Of a DNA stretch of 64,000 nucleotides, positions 8,442-15,671 are shown in pieces. Source of the stretch: Gordonia hirsuta DSM 44140 = NBRC 16056 (lineage in GTDB: Bacteria; Actinomycetota; Actinomycetes; Mycobacteriales; Mycobacteriaceae); contig NZ_BANT01000016.1 of assembly GCF_000333015.1 (NCBI RefSeq), positions 62,001 through 126,000 of the forward strand. Reading direction: 5' to 3'. Within the stretch, counting starts at the first letter, position 1. The number at the start of each line of letters is the position of its first letter. Made by a program: the position numbers and the translations under genes. The notes beneath the pieces are model-generated. The model did not search any database. It was not told the origin of the DNA and saw nothing but the letters and a program-made list of their open reading frames with translations.

Positions 8442-8458
8442 ACATATCAAATATATGT
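8442..8458. promoter_or_regulatory. AT-rich palindromic operator before the acyl-CoA dehydrogenase/GntR operon
   Basis: ACATAT (8442-8447) and ATATGT (8453-8458) form a perfect inverted repeat around CAAAT, 36 nt before the acyl-CoA dehydrogenase ATG. Such an AT-only palindrome stands out sharply in this GC-rich DNA. The downstream FadR-type GntR protein is the obvious candidate ligand, by position alone. Confidence 0.5.
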
Positions 8459-8493
8459 GATAGGAACGTTTCCCCTGATCCGTAGGAGCTCTC

Positions 8494-9633
8494 ATGGTCG
8501 TCTTCACCCCCGAACAGCAGGATTTCGCCAAGTCGATCGCCGATTTCTGCAAACGCGAGACCGGCACCCGCGCCCAGCGTGACGCGTGGACCAACAACGG
8601 GCAGGAGAACCATTCGGTCGAGCTGTACAAGAAGATGGCCGACCTGGGCTGGGCCGGGATCAACATCTCCGAGGAGTACGGCGGCGCCGGCGCCGGCAAT
8701 GTGGAGCTGTGCATCCTGCTCGAGGAGGCCATCCGCGGCCAGGCTCCCATCGGAGGCATCGGTCCGACGCTGATCACCGCCGCGGCCTACGAGAAGTTCG
8801 CCGACGAGGACCTCAAGCGCGCGGTGCTCGCCGGAGTCGTCGCTGGTGATTCGCTGTCGATCTCGATGTCCGAGCCCGAGGCCGGTTCCGATGTGGGCGC
8901 CCTGACCTGCCGGGCGGACAAGGTCGACGGCGGCTGGAAGATCAACGGCCAGAAGACCTGGTGCTCCAACGCCCACTTCGCCAAGTCCATCCTGCTGATC
9001 GCCCGCACCGACTCCTCCGGCGGCAAACACGAGGGCCTGACCCAGTTTCACATCCCGGCCGGCACCCCGGGGATGGAGATCCGCCAGATCGACACCCTCG
9101 GCGGCAAGGAGGTCAACGACATCTACTTCACTGACTGCTTCGTCCCGGACTCGGCCGTAGTCGGTCAGGTCGGCAACGGCTGGACGCAGCTGATGGCCGG
9201 ACTGAACACCGAGCGGCTGATCCTGGCCGCGATGCAGCTGGGCCTGGCCGAGCGGTCGTTCTCCGACACGCTCGAGTTCATCAAGGACCGCAAGCAGTTC
9301 GGCCGCCCCATCGGCACCTTCCAGGTCCTGCGTCACCGGATGGCCGACCACGCCACCGAGATCGCCGCCACCAAGGAGCTGATCTACGCGCTGGCTCAGG
9401 CCTCCGACGCCAATCCGGGCAAGATGATGGCCCGCGAGGCGTCGATGGTCAAGCTCAAGGCCACCGAGGTCAGCAAGGCGATGACCATCGACGGCATGCA
9501 GATGATGGGCGGCTACGGCTACGCCAAGGAGTTCGATGCCGAGCGCCTGATGCGCGGCGCGATCATCTCGACCGTCTTCGGCGGCACCAACGAGATCCAG
9601 CGCGACATCATCGGCAAGACCTATGGCCTCTGA
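8494..9633 (+). CDS. Acyl-CoA dehydrogenase
   Basis: A 379-residue FAD-dependent dehydrogenase of the family that oxidises acyl-CoA to enoyl-CoA. The FAD/substrate motif MSEPEAGSDVGAL, the region KTWCSNAHFA, RKQFGRPIG and the C-terminal FGGTNEIQRDIIGK are visible. Where medium-chain enzymes carry the catalytic Glu (YEGT), this has Gly363 (FGGT); Glu240 in GLNTERLIL sits where isovaleryl- and long-chain-type enzymes place it, so that is the likely base. ATG 8494 has TAGGAG 6 nt upstream. The GntR gene starts inside its last codons, implying coupled translation. Confidence 0.93.
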   Translation: MVVFTPEQQDFAKSIADFCKRETGTRAQRDAWTNNGQENHSVELYKKMADLGWAGINISEEYGGAGAGNVELCILLEEAIRGQAPIGGIGPTLITAAAYEKFADEDLKRAVLAGVVAGDSLSISMSEPEAGSDVGALTCRADKVDGGWKINGQKTWCSNAHFAKSILLIARTDSSGGKHEGLTQFHIPAGTPGMEIRQIDTLGGKEVNDIYFTDCFVPDSAVVGQVGNGWTQLMAGLNTERLILAAMQLGLAERSFSDTLEFIKDRKQFGRPIGTFQVLRHRMADHATEIAATKELIYALAQASDANPGKMMAREASMVKLKATEVSKAMTIDGMQMMGGYGYAKEFDAERLMRGAIISTVFGGTNEIQRDIIGKTYGL

Positions 9634-10297
9634 GTCCCTGGGACTCCGTCGACGGCCACAGCTGTCCGAGGAGGTCGCTTCCATCCTGCGGCACAAGATC
9701 ATGACCGCCGAGCTACTGCCCGGCACACCGATCCGGATGGACGAGACCGCCCTGGAACTCGGCGTCAGCGTCACTCCGGTGCGCGAGGCGCTGCTGACCC
9801 TGCGCGGTGAAGGCATGGTCGAGTCGGCGCCGCACCGGGGATACGTCGTCGCCGGGCTCTCGCGCACCGACGTCGAAGACGTCTTCTGGCTGCAGGAACA
9901 GGCTGCCACCCGGATCGCCCGACGCACCGCCGGCCTGATCGACGACGATCAGCTGGCGCTGCTGGTGGCCGCCAACGATCGGCTGCGCGGCGCGGTGGCC
10001 GGCAACGACGCCGTGGCGATCACCGAGGCCGAGTTCGAGTTCCATCGCACCCACAACCGGATCAGCGGCAGCAATAAGTTGGCCTGGTTCCTGCTGGCGG
10101 CCACCCGGTACACCCCGCATCAACTGTATGCGAGCGATCCGGACTGGGCCGCGGTGACCCTGGACAGCCATCAGCGGCTGATCGAAGCCTACCGGGCAGG
10201 CGATCCCGATGACGCGGCCGCAGCGATCGCCGTGCAGTTCACCGACGGGGCCGAGCGTCTGCTGGCACATCTGGAGACGACGCCGCTCTGGGGGTGA
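9623..10297 (+). CDS. GntR-family regulator, FadR/FCD subfamily
   Basis: A 224-residue protein with an N-terminal winged helix (about 12-75; LRHKIMTAELLPGTPIRMDE, then LGVSVTPVREALLTLRGEGMV) and a C-terminal all-helical FCD ligand domain containing the usual EFEFH and HQRLIEAYRAGD segments with metal-binding-type His residues. These regulators respond to acyl-CoA or small carboxylates. The ATG overlaps the end of the acyl-CoA dehydrogenase gene by 11 nt, so both are one operon; the palindrome at 8442-8458 is the likely target, giving autoregulation. A strong hairpin follows at 10344-10383. Confidence 0.9.
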   Translation: MASESLGLRRRPQLSEEVASILRHKIMTAELLPGTPIRMDETALELGVSVTPVREALLTLRGEGMVESAPHRGYVVAGLSRTDVEDVFWLQEQAATRIARRTAGLIDDDQLALLVAANDRLRGAVAGNDAVAITEAEFEFHRTHNRISGSNKLAWFLLAATRYTPHQLYASDPDWAAVTLDSHQRLIEAYRAGDPDDAAAAIAVQFTDGAERLLAHLETTPLWG

Positions 10298-10343
10298 GCC
10301 GCCCCGCACAACGCCTGGCCGGCGACGAACACATCATGGAAAG

Positions 10344-10383
10344 ACGACGGAGGGCCCGCTGCATGCAGCAGGCCCTCCGTCGT
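10344..10383. terminator. Strong bidirectional terminator hairpin
   Basis: A 13-bp perfect stem: ACGACGGAGGGCC (10344-10356) pairs with GGCCCTCCGTCGT (10371-10383); the loop itself contains the palindrome GCTGCATGCAGC. It separates the convergent GntR gene (+) and tRNA-Asn (-). Read leftward the stem is followed by CTTTCC, so it mainly suits the tRNA transcript. Confidence 0.75.
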
Positions 10384-10385
10384 TG

Positions 10386-10458
10386 CTCCCCCAATTGGAC
10401 TCGAACCAATAACCTGCCGATTAACAGTCGGCTGCTCTGCCTATTGAGCTATGGGGGA
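10386..10458 (-). tRNA. tRNA-Asn (GTT anticodon)
   Basis: The minus strand folds as a 73-nt tRNA: acceptor TCCCCCA pairs with TGGGGGA plus discriminator G, the D arm begins TAGCTCAATAGGCAGAGC, the anticodon arm GCCGA-CTGTTAA-TCGGC shows anticodon GTT, and the T arm is GGTTCGAGTCC. CCA is not encoded. Confidence 0.95.
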
Positions 10459-10545
10459 AGGCTGGCTCTTTCCGAACCGAGATGGAACTTTATCCCATCG
10501 CCTCGGCGGCAGCAAAACGCCTGGTCGAAAGCCTGTCAACGCCGG

Positions 10546-11448
10546 TCAGAACCGGAACGAGAGCGCACCGGTGCTGTCGGCCTGCCGATAGCGCAGGTAC
10601 TCCTCCACCGTCGCCTCCGGCACGGCGGCGGTCCCCGTGGCGATGGTCGCCACCAGGAACTCGCGGGAGTCGCCGTTGCGCCACTTACCGGTCTTGAACC
10701 CGGAGATATAGGTACCCGTGATGGCCTTCAGATCCGAATCGCTCAGGTCACTGTCGGCGGCCGCTTTCGCGGCGGCGGCATCGGTCATGGTGAACACGTA
10801 CTGAGTGAGCATCACGTCGCCGCCCTCGGCCTTCCAGACCAGCAGCGACCCATACTTGCAGCCCAGGGCGGTCAGCTTGCCGTCGCTCTCTAGCGGACCG
10901 CAGTCGCTGAAGTCCTCGCCCCGCACCCACTCGGCCTGCAGTGCGACATCGCCGAGCCGGAAATTCCAGTCACCGTCGAACTCGGTGTAGGTGAAGCGCT
11001 CACCGGCCGCCGGGCGCGGACGGGAGGAGGCAGCGCTGCTGGCCGAAGAACTCGGCGCGCTCGAGCTCGCCGACGAAGACGGTGAGGAGGCCGCGGTGCC
11101 GGTCGACTCGTCCTCGTCGTCGTTGGCGATCAGGAAGACGACCCCGGCCACCAGGGCGGCGACCACCGCCACCCCCACCACTCCCACCACCGTCAGGCCG
11201 ACCGTCAACGCCGTATTGGACTTCTTCGGCGGCTGCGGCGGAAATCCCGGCGGCTGACCGGGCCCCGGCTGGCCGTAGCCTTGGGGCGGATACCCAGGCT
11301 GGCCGTAGACCGGCTGCCCGTACCCCTGAGGCGTTTGTCCGGGCTGGCCGTAGCCCTGCGGCGGGTATCCGAGCTGGCCTGCCACCGTCTCCTGCCAGTG
11401 CGGGTCGGGCTGTCCGGGACCGGGTTGCGGACCAGGGGGTTGCGTCAT
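10546..11448 (-). CDS. Membrane-anchored protein with Pro/Gly/Gln/Tyr-rich cytoplasmic tail
   Basis: A 300-residue protein in three parts: a low-complexity N-terminus (1-75) of repeated GYGQPG / YPPQGYGQP units; one transmembrane helix (about 82-108); then a Ser/Ala-rich linker and a compact extracytoplasmic domain (about 150-300) with two Cys (SDCGPLE, LGCKYG) likely to be disulfide-bonded. This layout is common among actinobacterial envelope proteins of unknown role. A possible ribosome site AAGGGTG lies 5 nt before ATG 11448. I do not recognise the C-terminal domain. Confidence 0.72.
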   Translation of the reverse strand: MTQPPGPQPGPGQPDPHWQETVAGQLGYPPQGYGQPGQTPQGYGQPVYGQPGYPPQGYGQPGPGQPPGFPPQPPKKSNTALTVGLTVVGVVGVAVVAALVAGVVFLIANDDEDESTGTAASSPSSSASSSAPSSSASSAASSRPRPAAGERFTYTEFDGDWNFRLGDVALQAEWVRGEDFSDCGPLESDGKLTALGCKYGSLLVWKAEGGDVMLTQYVFTMTDAAAAKAAADSDLSDSDLKAITGTYISGFKTGKWRNGDSREFLVATIATGTAAVPEATVEEYLRYRQADSTGALSFRF

Positions 11449-11506
11449 CAGTGCACCCTTTCGCGTTCATCGATCGTGCGGCTTGCACCGTCGTCGTACC
11501 GGTAGA

Positions 11507-12122
11507 TCATCGCAAAGCCGTTCCGAACGCGTCGGCGCGCCCAGCGAACCCGGCCGTACTCACCCCCCGGGGGCCCGCGAACACCTCAGCGACCGTCTGC
11601 GCGTCCGCGGGCCGCTCCAGCAGCTCGACCACATCATCGGAGGCCACCGGTCCGGGGGTGAGGACCCGCAGGTAGGCACCCGGTCGACCGGCCGGCCGCC
11701 AGGAAGCGTTTGACCCAGCCTCGCTCGTGCTCGCCCCCGACCCGTCTGGCAAACGTCTGGCACGGGATTCGCGGGCCGGTCACCTGGACCACCAGTCTCT
11801 CCCCGATCTGCCAGCATTCCCCGATCCGCGCCCCCGAGACGTCCAGCCCGTCGATCCGCAGATTCTCCCCGAACCAGCCCGGCTCGGTGGGCTGTCCCAG
11901 CTCCTGCGCCCAGTGCCGGGCGTCGGCGCTGCTGTAGGCGTAGATCGCCTTCTCCAGGCCGCCGTGGCGCTTGCGGTCGGCCTGCACATCGGCGTAGAGC
12001 CCGTACTCGCCGGCCTGCACCGGTCCGGCCACCGGGCGCTTATCGATGGCCGTGACACCGGCCGGCCCCGGATCGGACAGCAATTGATGAACGACGCAGA
12101 CGGCGACTACACGGGCGGTCAT
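11507..12122 (-). pseudogene. MOSC-domain protein, disrupted by a frameshift
   Basis: From ATG 12122 the minus strand encodes a MOSC protein (molybdenum cofactor sulfurase C-terminal fold; sulfur-carrier family) through IGERLVVQVTGPRIPCQTFA, with the family Cys, to WVKRFLAAGR. The expected continuation PGAYLRVLTPGPV is present but in another frame, ending at 11507. At the junction (about 11689-11698) a GGCC/CCGG unit is duplicated; removing 4 bases restores one continuous reading frame. It is therefore either a recent pseudogene or a sequence error. It faces the TetR/MFS operon and shares its control region. Confidence 0.75.
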
Positions 12123-12144
12123 GGCACCACAGTAAAGCTGACAC

Positions 12145-12186
12145 TTGACCCTGATCTTGCACTGGTGCAATAATGCACCAGTGCAA
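12145..12186 (+). promoter_or_regulatory. Promoter and 30-bp perfect palindromic operator of the TetR/MFS operon
   Basis: Two 13-nt arms, TTGCACTGGTGCA (12157-12169) and TGCACCAGTGCAA (12174-12186), surround ATAA. A TTGACC box (12145-12150) and a CAATAA box (12168-12173) 17 nt apart put the start of transcription near 12181, which is the GTG of the regulator gene. The operator thus covers the -10 and the first codons, as expected for an autorepressing TetR protein, and may also control the divergent MOSC gene. Confidence 0.8.
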
Positions 12187-12774
12187 GACGAACCGCTCCA
12201 AGGAACCCGCGAACACAAACGTTCGCAGACCTTCCGCCGCATCCACGAGGCCGCAGTGGAGCTGACCCTGCGCGACGGCCTGGCCGCCGCCACCGTCAAC
12301 GAGATCGCCGAGCGAGCCGGCGTCTCGCGCCGGACGTTCTTCAACTACTACCCCGCCAAAGAGGACGCGGTCCTGGGCATGCGTGAGCCCCAGATCCCCC
12401 CGCGCGCCCTCCGGGAGTTCCTCGATCCTGCGCCGGAGAACACCCCTGCACCGGAGAACGACGACGACGCCGGGCCCGGCAAGAAACGCTTCAACGCCGC
12501 CCTGAAGCTGACGGTCACGACCATGGCCTTCAACGGCGTCCGCGCACATCGGGATGCCACCCAGGAACTGCTGGTCACCGCGTTGAGTGAACAGCTGGCC
12601 GAACGCACCGCCTCGCCGCGGGCCGCAGACAGCGCCCGGGCGCTGATCCTGCTGGCCGGTGCGGTGCTGCGCTTCGCCTACAGCGACGACCCGGACATCC
12701 TCGACGATCCCGACCCTGCGGCGATCTCCGCCGCCATGACCACTTTCCGTGACGCTCTGAAAGAACTCGTATGA
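12181..12774 (+). CDS. TetR-family repressor of the adjacent efflux pump
   Basis: A 197-residue protein from GTG 12181. The helix-turn-helix (about 12-55) reads IHEAAVELTLRDGLAAATV, then IAERAGVSRRTFFNYYPAKE. The frame is open to a TTG at 12145, but that would encode through the operator; the promoter geometry supports a leaderless transcript beginning at the GTG. The stop overlaps the MFS start in ATGA (12771-12774), so regulator and pump form one operon. Ligand unknown; drug-like inducers are usual for this arrangement. Confidence 0.88.
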   Translation: MQDEPLQGTREHKRSQTFRRIHEAAVELTLRDGLAAATVNEIAERAGVSRRTFFNYYPAKEDAVLGMREPQIPPRALREFLDPAPENTPAPENDDDAGPGKKRFNAALKLTVTTMAFNGVRAHRDATQELLVTALSEQLAERTASPRAADSARALILLAGAVLRFAYSDDPDILDDPDPAAISAAMTTFRDALKELV

Positions 12775-14474
12775 CCCAGACCGGCACCGCCGCAACCCCG
12801 GTGGAGACCAAGTCCGACCACAGCATCCTGTATCTGTTCATCGGCCTGATGATCGCCATGCTGCTGGCGGCACTGAACCAGACCGTGCTGTCCACGGCAC
12901 TGCCGACCATCGTCGGCGAACTCGACGGAGTCGACCAGATGACCTGGGTGATCACCGCCTACATTCTGGCCAGCACCGTGGTGATGCCGGTCTACGGCCG
13001 CATCAGTGACCTGCTCGGGCGCCGCCCCATCCTGATGGTCGCCATCGTCCTGTTCATCGCCGGCTCCGTCGTCGGCGCCCTGGCCGGCAACATCGAGGTT
13101 CTCATCGCTGCCCGCGTCCTGCAGGGTCTGGGCGGCGGCGGTCTGATGATCCTGTCGCAGGCCGCCATCGCCGATGTCGTTCCGGCCCGCGAACGCGGCC
13201 GCTATATGGGCGCGATGGGCGCCGTCTTCGCTGTCGCCTCGGTCGCCGGACCACTGCTGGGCGGCTGGCTCACCGAGGGGCCCGGCTGGCGCTGGGCGTT
13301 CTGGATGAACGTGCCCCTGGGCCTACTGGCGCTCGTCGCCTGCTTCGTGTTCCTCAAGCTGCCGAAGCCGGATCTGGTTGAACGGCCCAGGCTCGACTAC
13401 CTGGGTATGGCGCTGATCGGTGCGGCGACCACCACCCTGGTGCTGGTCAGCACGTGGGGCGGCAACACCTATGCGTGGGCGTCCCCGCAGATCATCGGCC
13501 TGATCGCGGCCACCGTGGTGCTGGCAGTCGCCTTCTGCTTGGCCGAGCTCCGCGCCGAGTACCCGGTGATCCCGATGGCCCTGTTCCGCGACCGCAACTT
13601 CACCCTGACCACCATCGCCTCCCTGGCGATCGGTATCGCGATGTTCGGCGCGCTGGGCTACATGCCGACCTACATCCAGATGGTCACCGGTGTCAGCGCC
13701 ACCGTGGCCGGTCTGCTGATGATCCCGATGATGGGCGGCCTGCTGGTGGCCTCGGTGGTCTCGGGCCGGCTGGTCAGCAGCACCGGTCACTACAAGGGTT
13801 TCCCGATCGCCGGCTCCATCGTGCTCGGCATCGGCCTGGGCCTGCTGTCGACCCTGCAAGTGGAGAGTCCGACCTGGCTGATGTGCACCTATCTGGCGAT
13901 CATCGGCATCGGCATCGGCCTGGCCCTGCAGATCCTGACGCTGATCGTGCAGAACTCCTTCCCGGGCCGGATCGTGGGGACGGCCACGGCCGCCAGCAAC
14001 TACTTCCGCCAGGTCGGGGCGACGCTCGGTTCGGCGGTCGTCGGCTCGATCTTCGCCTCGCGGCTGATCACCATCCTGGCCGAGAAGCTGGCCGACAGCC
14101 CGCTGGCGCAGCAGGCCAGCGGTGGCGGCGGCGACGAGTTCCGCCAGCATCTGACCCCGGCTGGCGTCAATGCGCTGCCCGAGGCGATCCGCCAGCCGAT
14201 CATCCACTCCTACAACGAGGCCCTGCTGCCGATCTTCCTGTTCCTGGTGCCGATCGCGGCGATCGCTCTGATCGCGTTGCTGTTCGTCGAACAGAAGCCG
14301 CTGTCGACCTCGGTGCAAGACGAGATCACCGCCGAGTCCCTGGCCGAGGGGCAGCTGCTGGAGATGGTCGACGACGATCCCCGGTCGACGGTCACTCACC
14401 ACACGCCGCGAAGCACCGAGGAGAGCCTCGCCCAACCGGGTGCGCCCGAACCGGAGAAGGCCGAGCGCAGCTGA
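12771..14474 (+). CDS. MFS drug exporter, DHA2 (14-TM, EmrB/QacA) family
   Basis: A 567-residue transporter. Motif A-like GRISDLLGRRPILM, the antiporter motif GALAGNIEVLIAARVLQGLGG and PLLGGWLTEGPGWRWAFWMNVPLG (antiporter motif C region) are all present, and hydrophobic segments suffice for 14 helices with a long loop near residues 440-490. A charged C-terminal tail of about 60 residues follows the last helix. Export of a toxic compound by proton antiport is the family role; substrate not predictable. It overlaps the TetR stop by 4 nt. Confidence 0.93.
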   Translation: MTQTGTAATPVETKSDHSILYLFIGLMIAMLLAALNQTVLSTALPTIVGELDGVDQMTWVITAYILASTVVMPVYGRISDLLGRRPILMVAIVLFIAGSVVGALAGNIEVLIAARVLQGLGGGGLMILSQAAIADVVPARERGRYMGAMGAVFAVASVAGPLLGGWLTEGPGWRWAFWMNVPLGLLALVACFVFLKLPKPDLVERPRLDYLGMALIGAATTTLVLVSTWGGNTYAWASPQIIGLIAATVVLAVAFCLAELRAEYPVIPMALFRDRNFTLTTIASLAIGIAMFGALGYMPTYIQMVTGVSATVAGLLMIPMMGGLLVASVVSGRLVSSTGHYKGFPIAGSIVLGIGLGLLSTLQVESPTWLMCTYLAIIGIGIGLALQILTLIVQNSFPGRIVGTATAASNYFRQVGATLGSAVVGSIFASRLITILAEKLADSPLAQQASGGGGDEFRQHLTPAGVNALPEAIRQPIIHSYNEALLPIFLFLVPIAAIALIALLFVEQKPLSTSVQDEITAESLAEGQLLEMVDDDPRSTVTHHTPRSTEESLAQPGAPEPEKAERS

Positions 14475-14623
14475 GCACGCGGAGCCGAGAGCATCCTTGG
14501 CACTGAAGTACCGGCGGTGGGGCCGCCATCTCGGCCGCTCCCCCGCCGGGCGGCTACCGGCGGCGCCGGGCCGTCCCGCTCAACGACAGTGCAATGCGAG
14601 CCCCGCGCCGGCAGCCGAGTCGA

Positions 14624-15382
14624 TCAGAGCCGGACGCCGCGCTTGTGCAACCAAGTGTGCGGGTTGATCGGGGTCCCGGCGGCGTTCCAGACCTCGTAGT
14701 GCAGGTGCGGACCGGTGGAATCGCCGCGGTTGCCCACGGTGCCGATGGTCTGACCGGCGTTCACCTTCTGGCCGGCGCGCACGAAGATCTGCTCGACGTG
14801 ACCGAAGACTCCCGTGGTGCCGTCGTCCTGCCGGACCCGGATCCATTGTCCGTAGCCCGAGGCCGGACCGGCCTCCAGGACCACCCCGTTGGTCACCGCG
14901 CGCACCGGGGTGCCGATCTTGTTGGCGATGTCGACACCGTTGTGGTGGGTGCCCCAGCGTGCGCCGTAGTGGGAGGTGACGGTGCCGTGGGCCGGCTTGG
15001 CCGCGCGGGCCTGACCCAGACCGGACGGCAGCAGGCCACTGAGTGCTGCGTCGAGCTCCTGTGGCAGGTTGTCGGGCAGCTGCAGGTTCTCGGGCAACTG
15101 CACGCCGTCCGGAAGCGTGATCGGCGAGGCAGGCTTGGCCGCGGCCTCACCTGCGGTGGCGGCGGCCAGCCCGATCGCGCCAGCGAAGGCCGCTACGACG
15201 CCGAACCGGACCGACGCAGCCGCCCGGTTCGGCGACTCCACCCGATGACGGCCGGACCGGCGGTTTCGCGGGGCGCTGCCGAATGCGGCACGGGTCGAAA
15301 GTCGGTCAGGAGTCACACGGTGTCGAGCCACAGTCTTCGGTCCATTCAAGTCTAGATAACGTTTTGGATACGGTAGGGACAC
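14624..15382 (-). CDS. Secreted/membrane M23 peptidase (LytM-type)
   Basis: A 252-residue protein: basic N-terminus, one hydrophobic export/anchor segment (about 58-82), a Pro/Leu-rich linker, and a C-terminal M23 domain with the zinc motif HHNGVDIA (HxxxD), the catalytic VFGHVEQ and the HLHYEVW signature. This family cuts peptide cross-links in peptidoglycan. The GTG at 15382 has no clear ribosome site; an in-frame GTG at 15331 (VARHRV) preceded by GGACCG is a reasonable alternative. It is convergent with the MFS gene, with a GC-rich 149-nt gap that can form a hairpin (CCGCCGG 14543-14549 with CCGGCGG 14557-14563). Confidence 0.88.
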   Translation of the reverse strand: MSLPYPKRYLDLNGPKTVARHRVTPDRLSTRAAFGSAPRNRRSGRHRVESPNRAAASVRFGVVAAFAGAIGLAAATAGEAAAKPASPITLPDGVQLPENLQLPDNLPQELDAALSGLLPSGLGQARAAKPAHGTVTSHYGARWGTHHNGVDIANKIGTPVRAVTNGVVLEAGPASGYGQWIRVRQDDGTTGVFGHVEQIFVRAGQKVNAGQTIGTVGNRGDSTGPHLHYEVWNAAGTPINPHTWLHKRGVRL

Positions 15383-15513
15383 GGCAAGGCTACTAGAGTG
15401 CGCCGGTGGAGGCCAGCCACGGTGGGCGGGGACTCAGTGACGTCGCCACCTCGCCAGACGTGGGACCACCCGTCATCCAAACACACGGCCCTGGCGTCGG
15501 TCGAGGAATACGG

Positions 15514-15587
15514 TGGGGCGACCGGGGCTCGAACCCGGGACCAGCGGATTATGAGTCCGCGGCTCTAACCAACTGAGCTATCGCCCC
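15514..15587 (-). tRNA. tRNA with CAT anticodon (elongator Met or lysidine-modified Ile2)
   Basis: The minus strand folds as a 74-nt tRNA: GGGGCGA pairs with TCGCCCC plus discriminator A, D arm TAGCTCAGTTGGTTAGAGC, anticodon arm GCGGA-CTCATAA-TCCGC, T arm GGTTCGAGCC. Anticodon CAT fits elongator Met or Ile2 (TilS substrate). The variable loop TGGTC resembles bacterial Ile2 more than Met, but I cannot settle it. No initiator features. Confidence 0.9.
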
Positions 15588-15671
15588 CTGTCCCAGCGTG
15601 ACGCCGGGCCGTTCAGCAGCCTAGCCGATCCTGCGTTCCCGACGTCGCCCGCTGGCACCGGCCCGCGCCGC

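Noticed and set aside
15383-15513. Possible c-di-AMP (ydaO) riboswitch before the M23 peptidase gene
   Set aside because: Such switches often precede cell-wall peptidase genes in Actinobacteria, but I could not find the conserved core and the gap is short.
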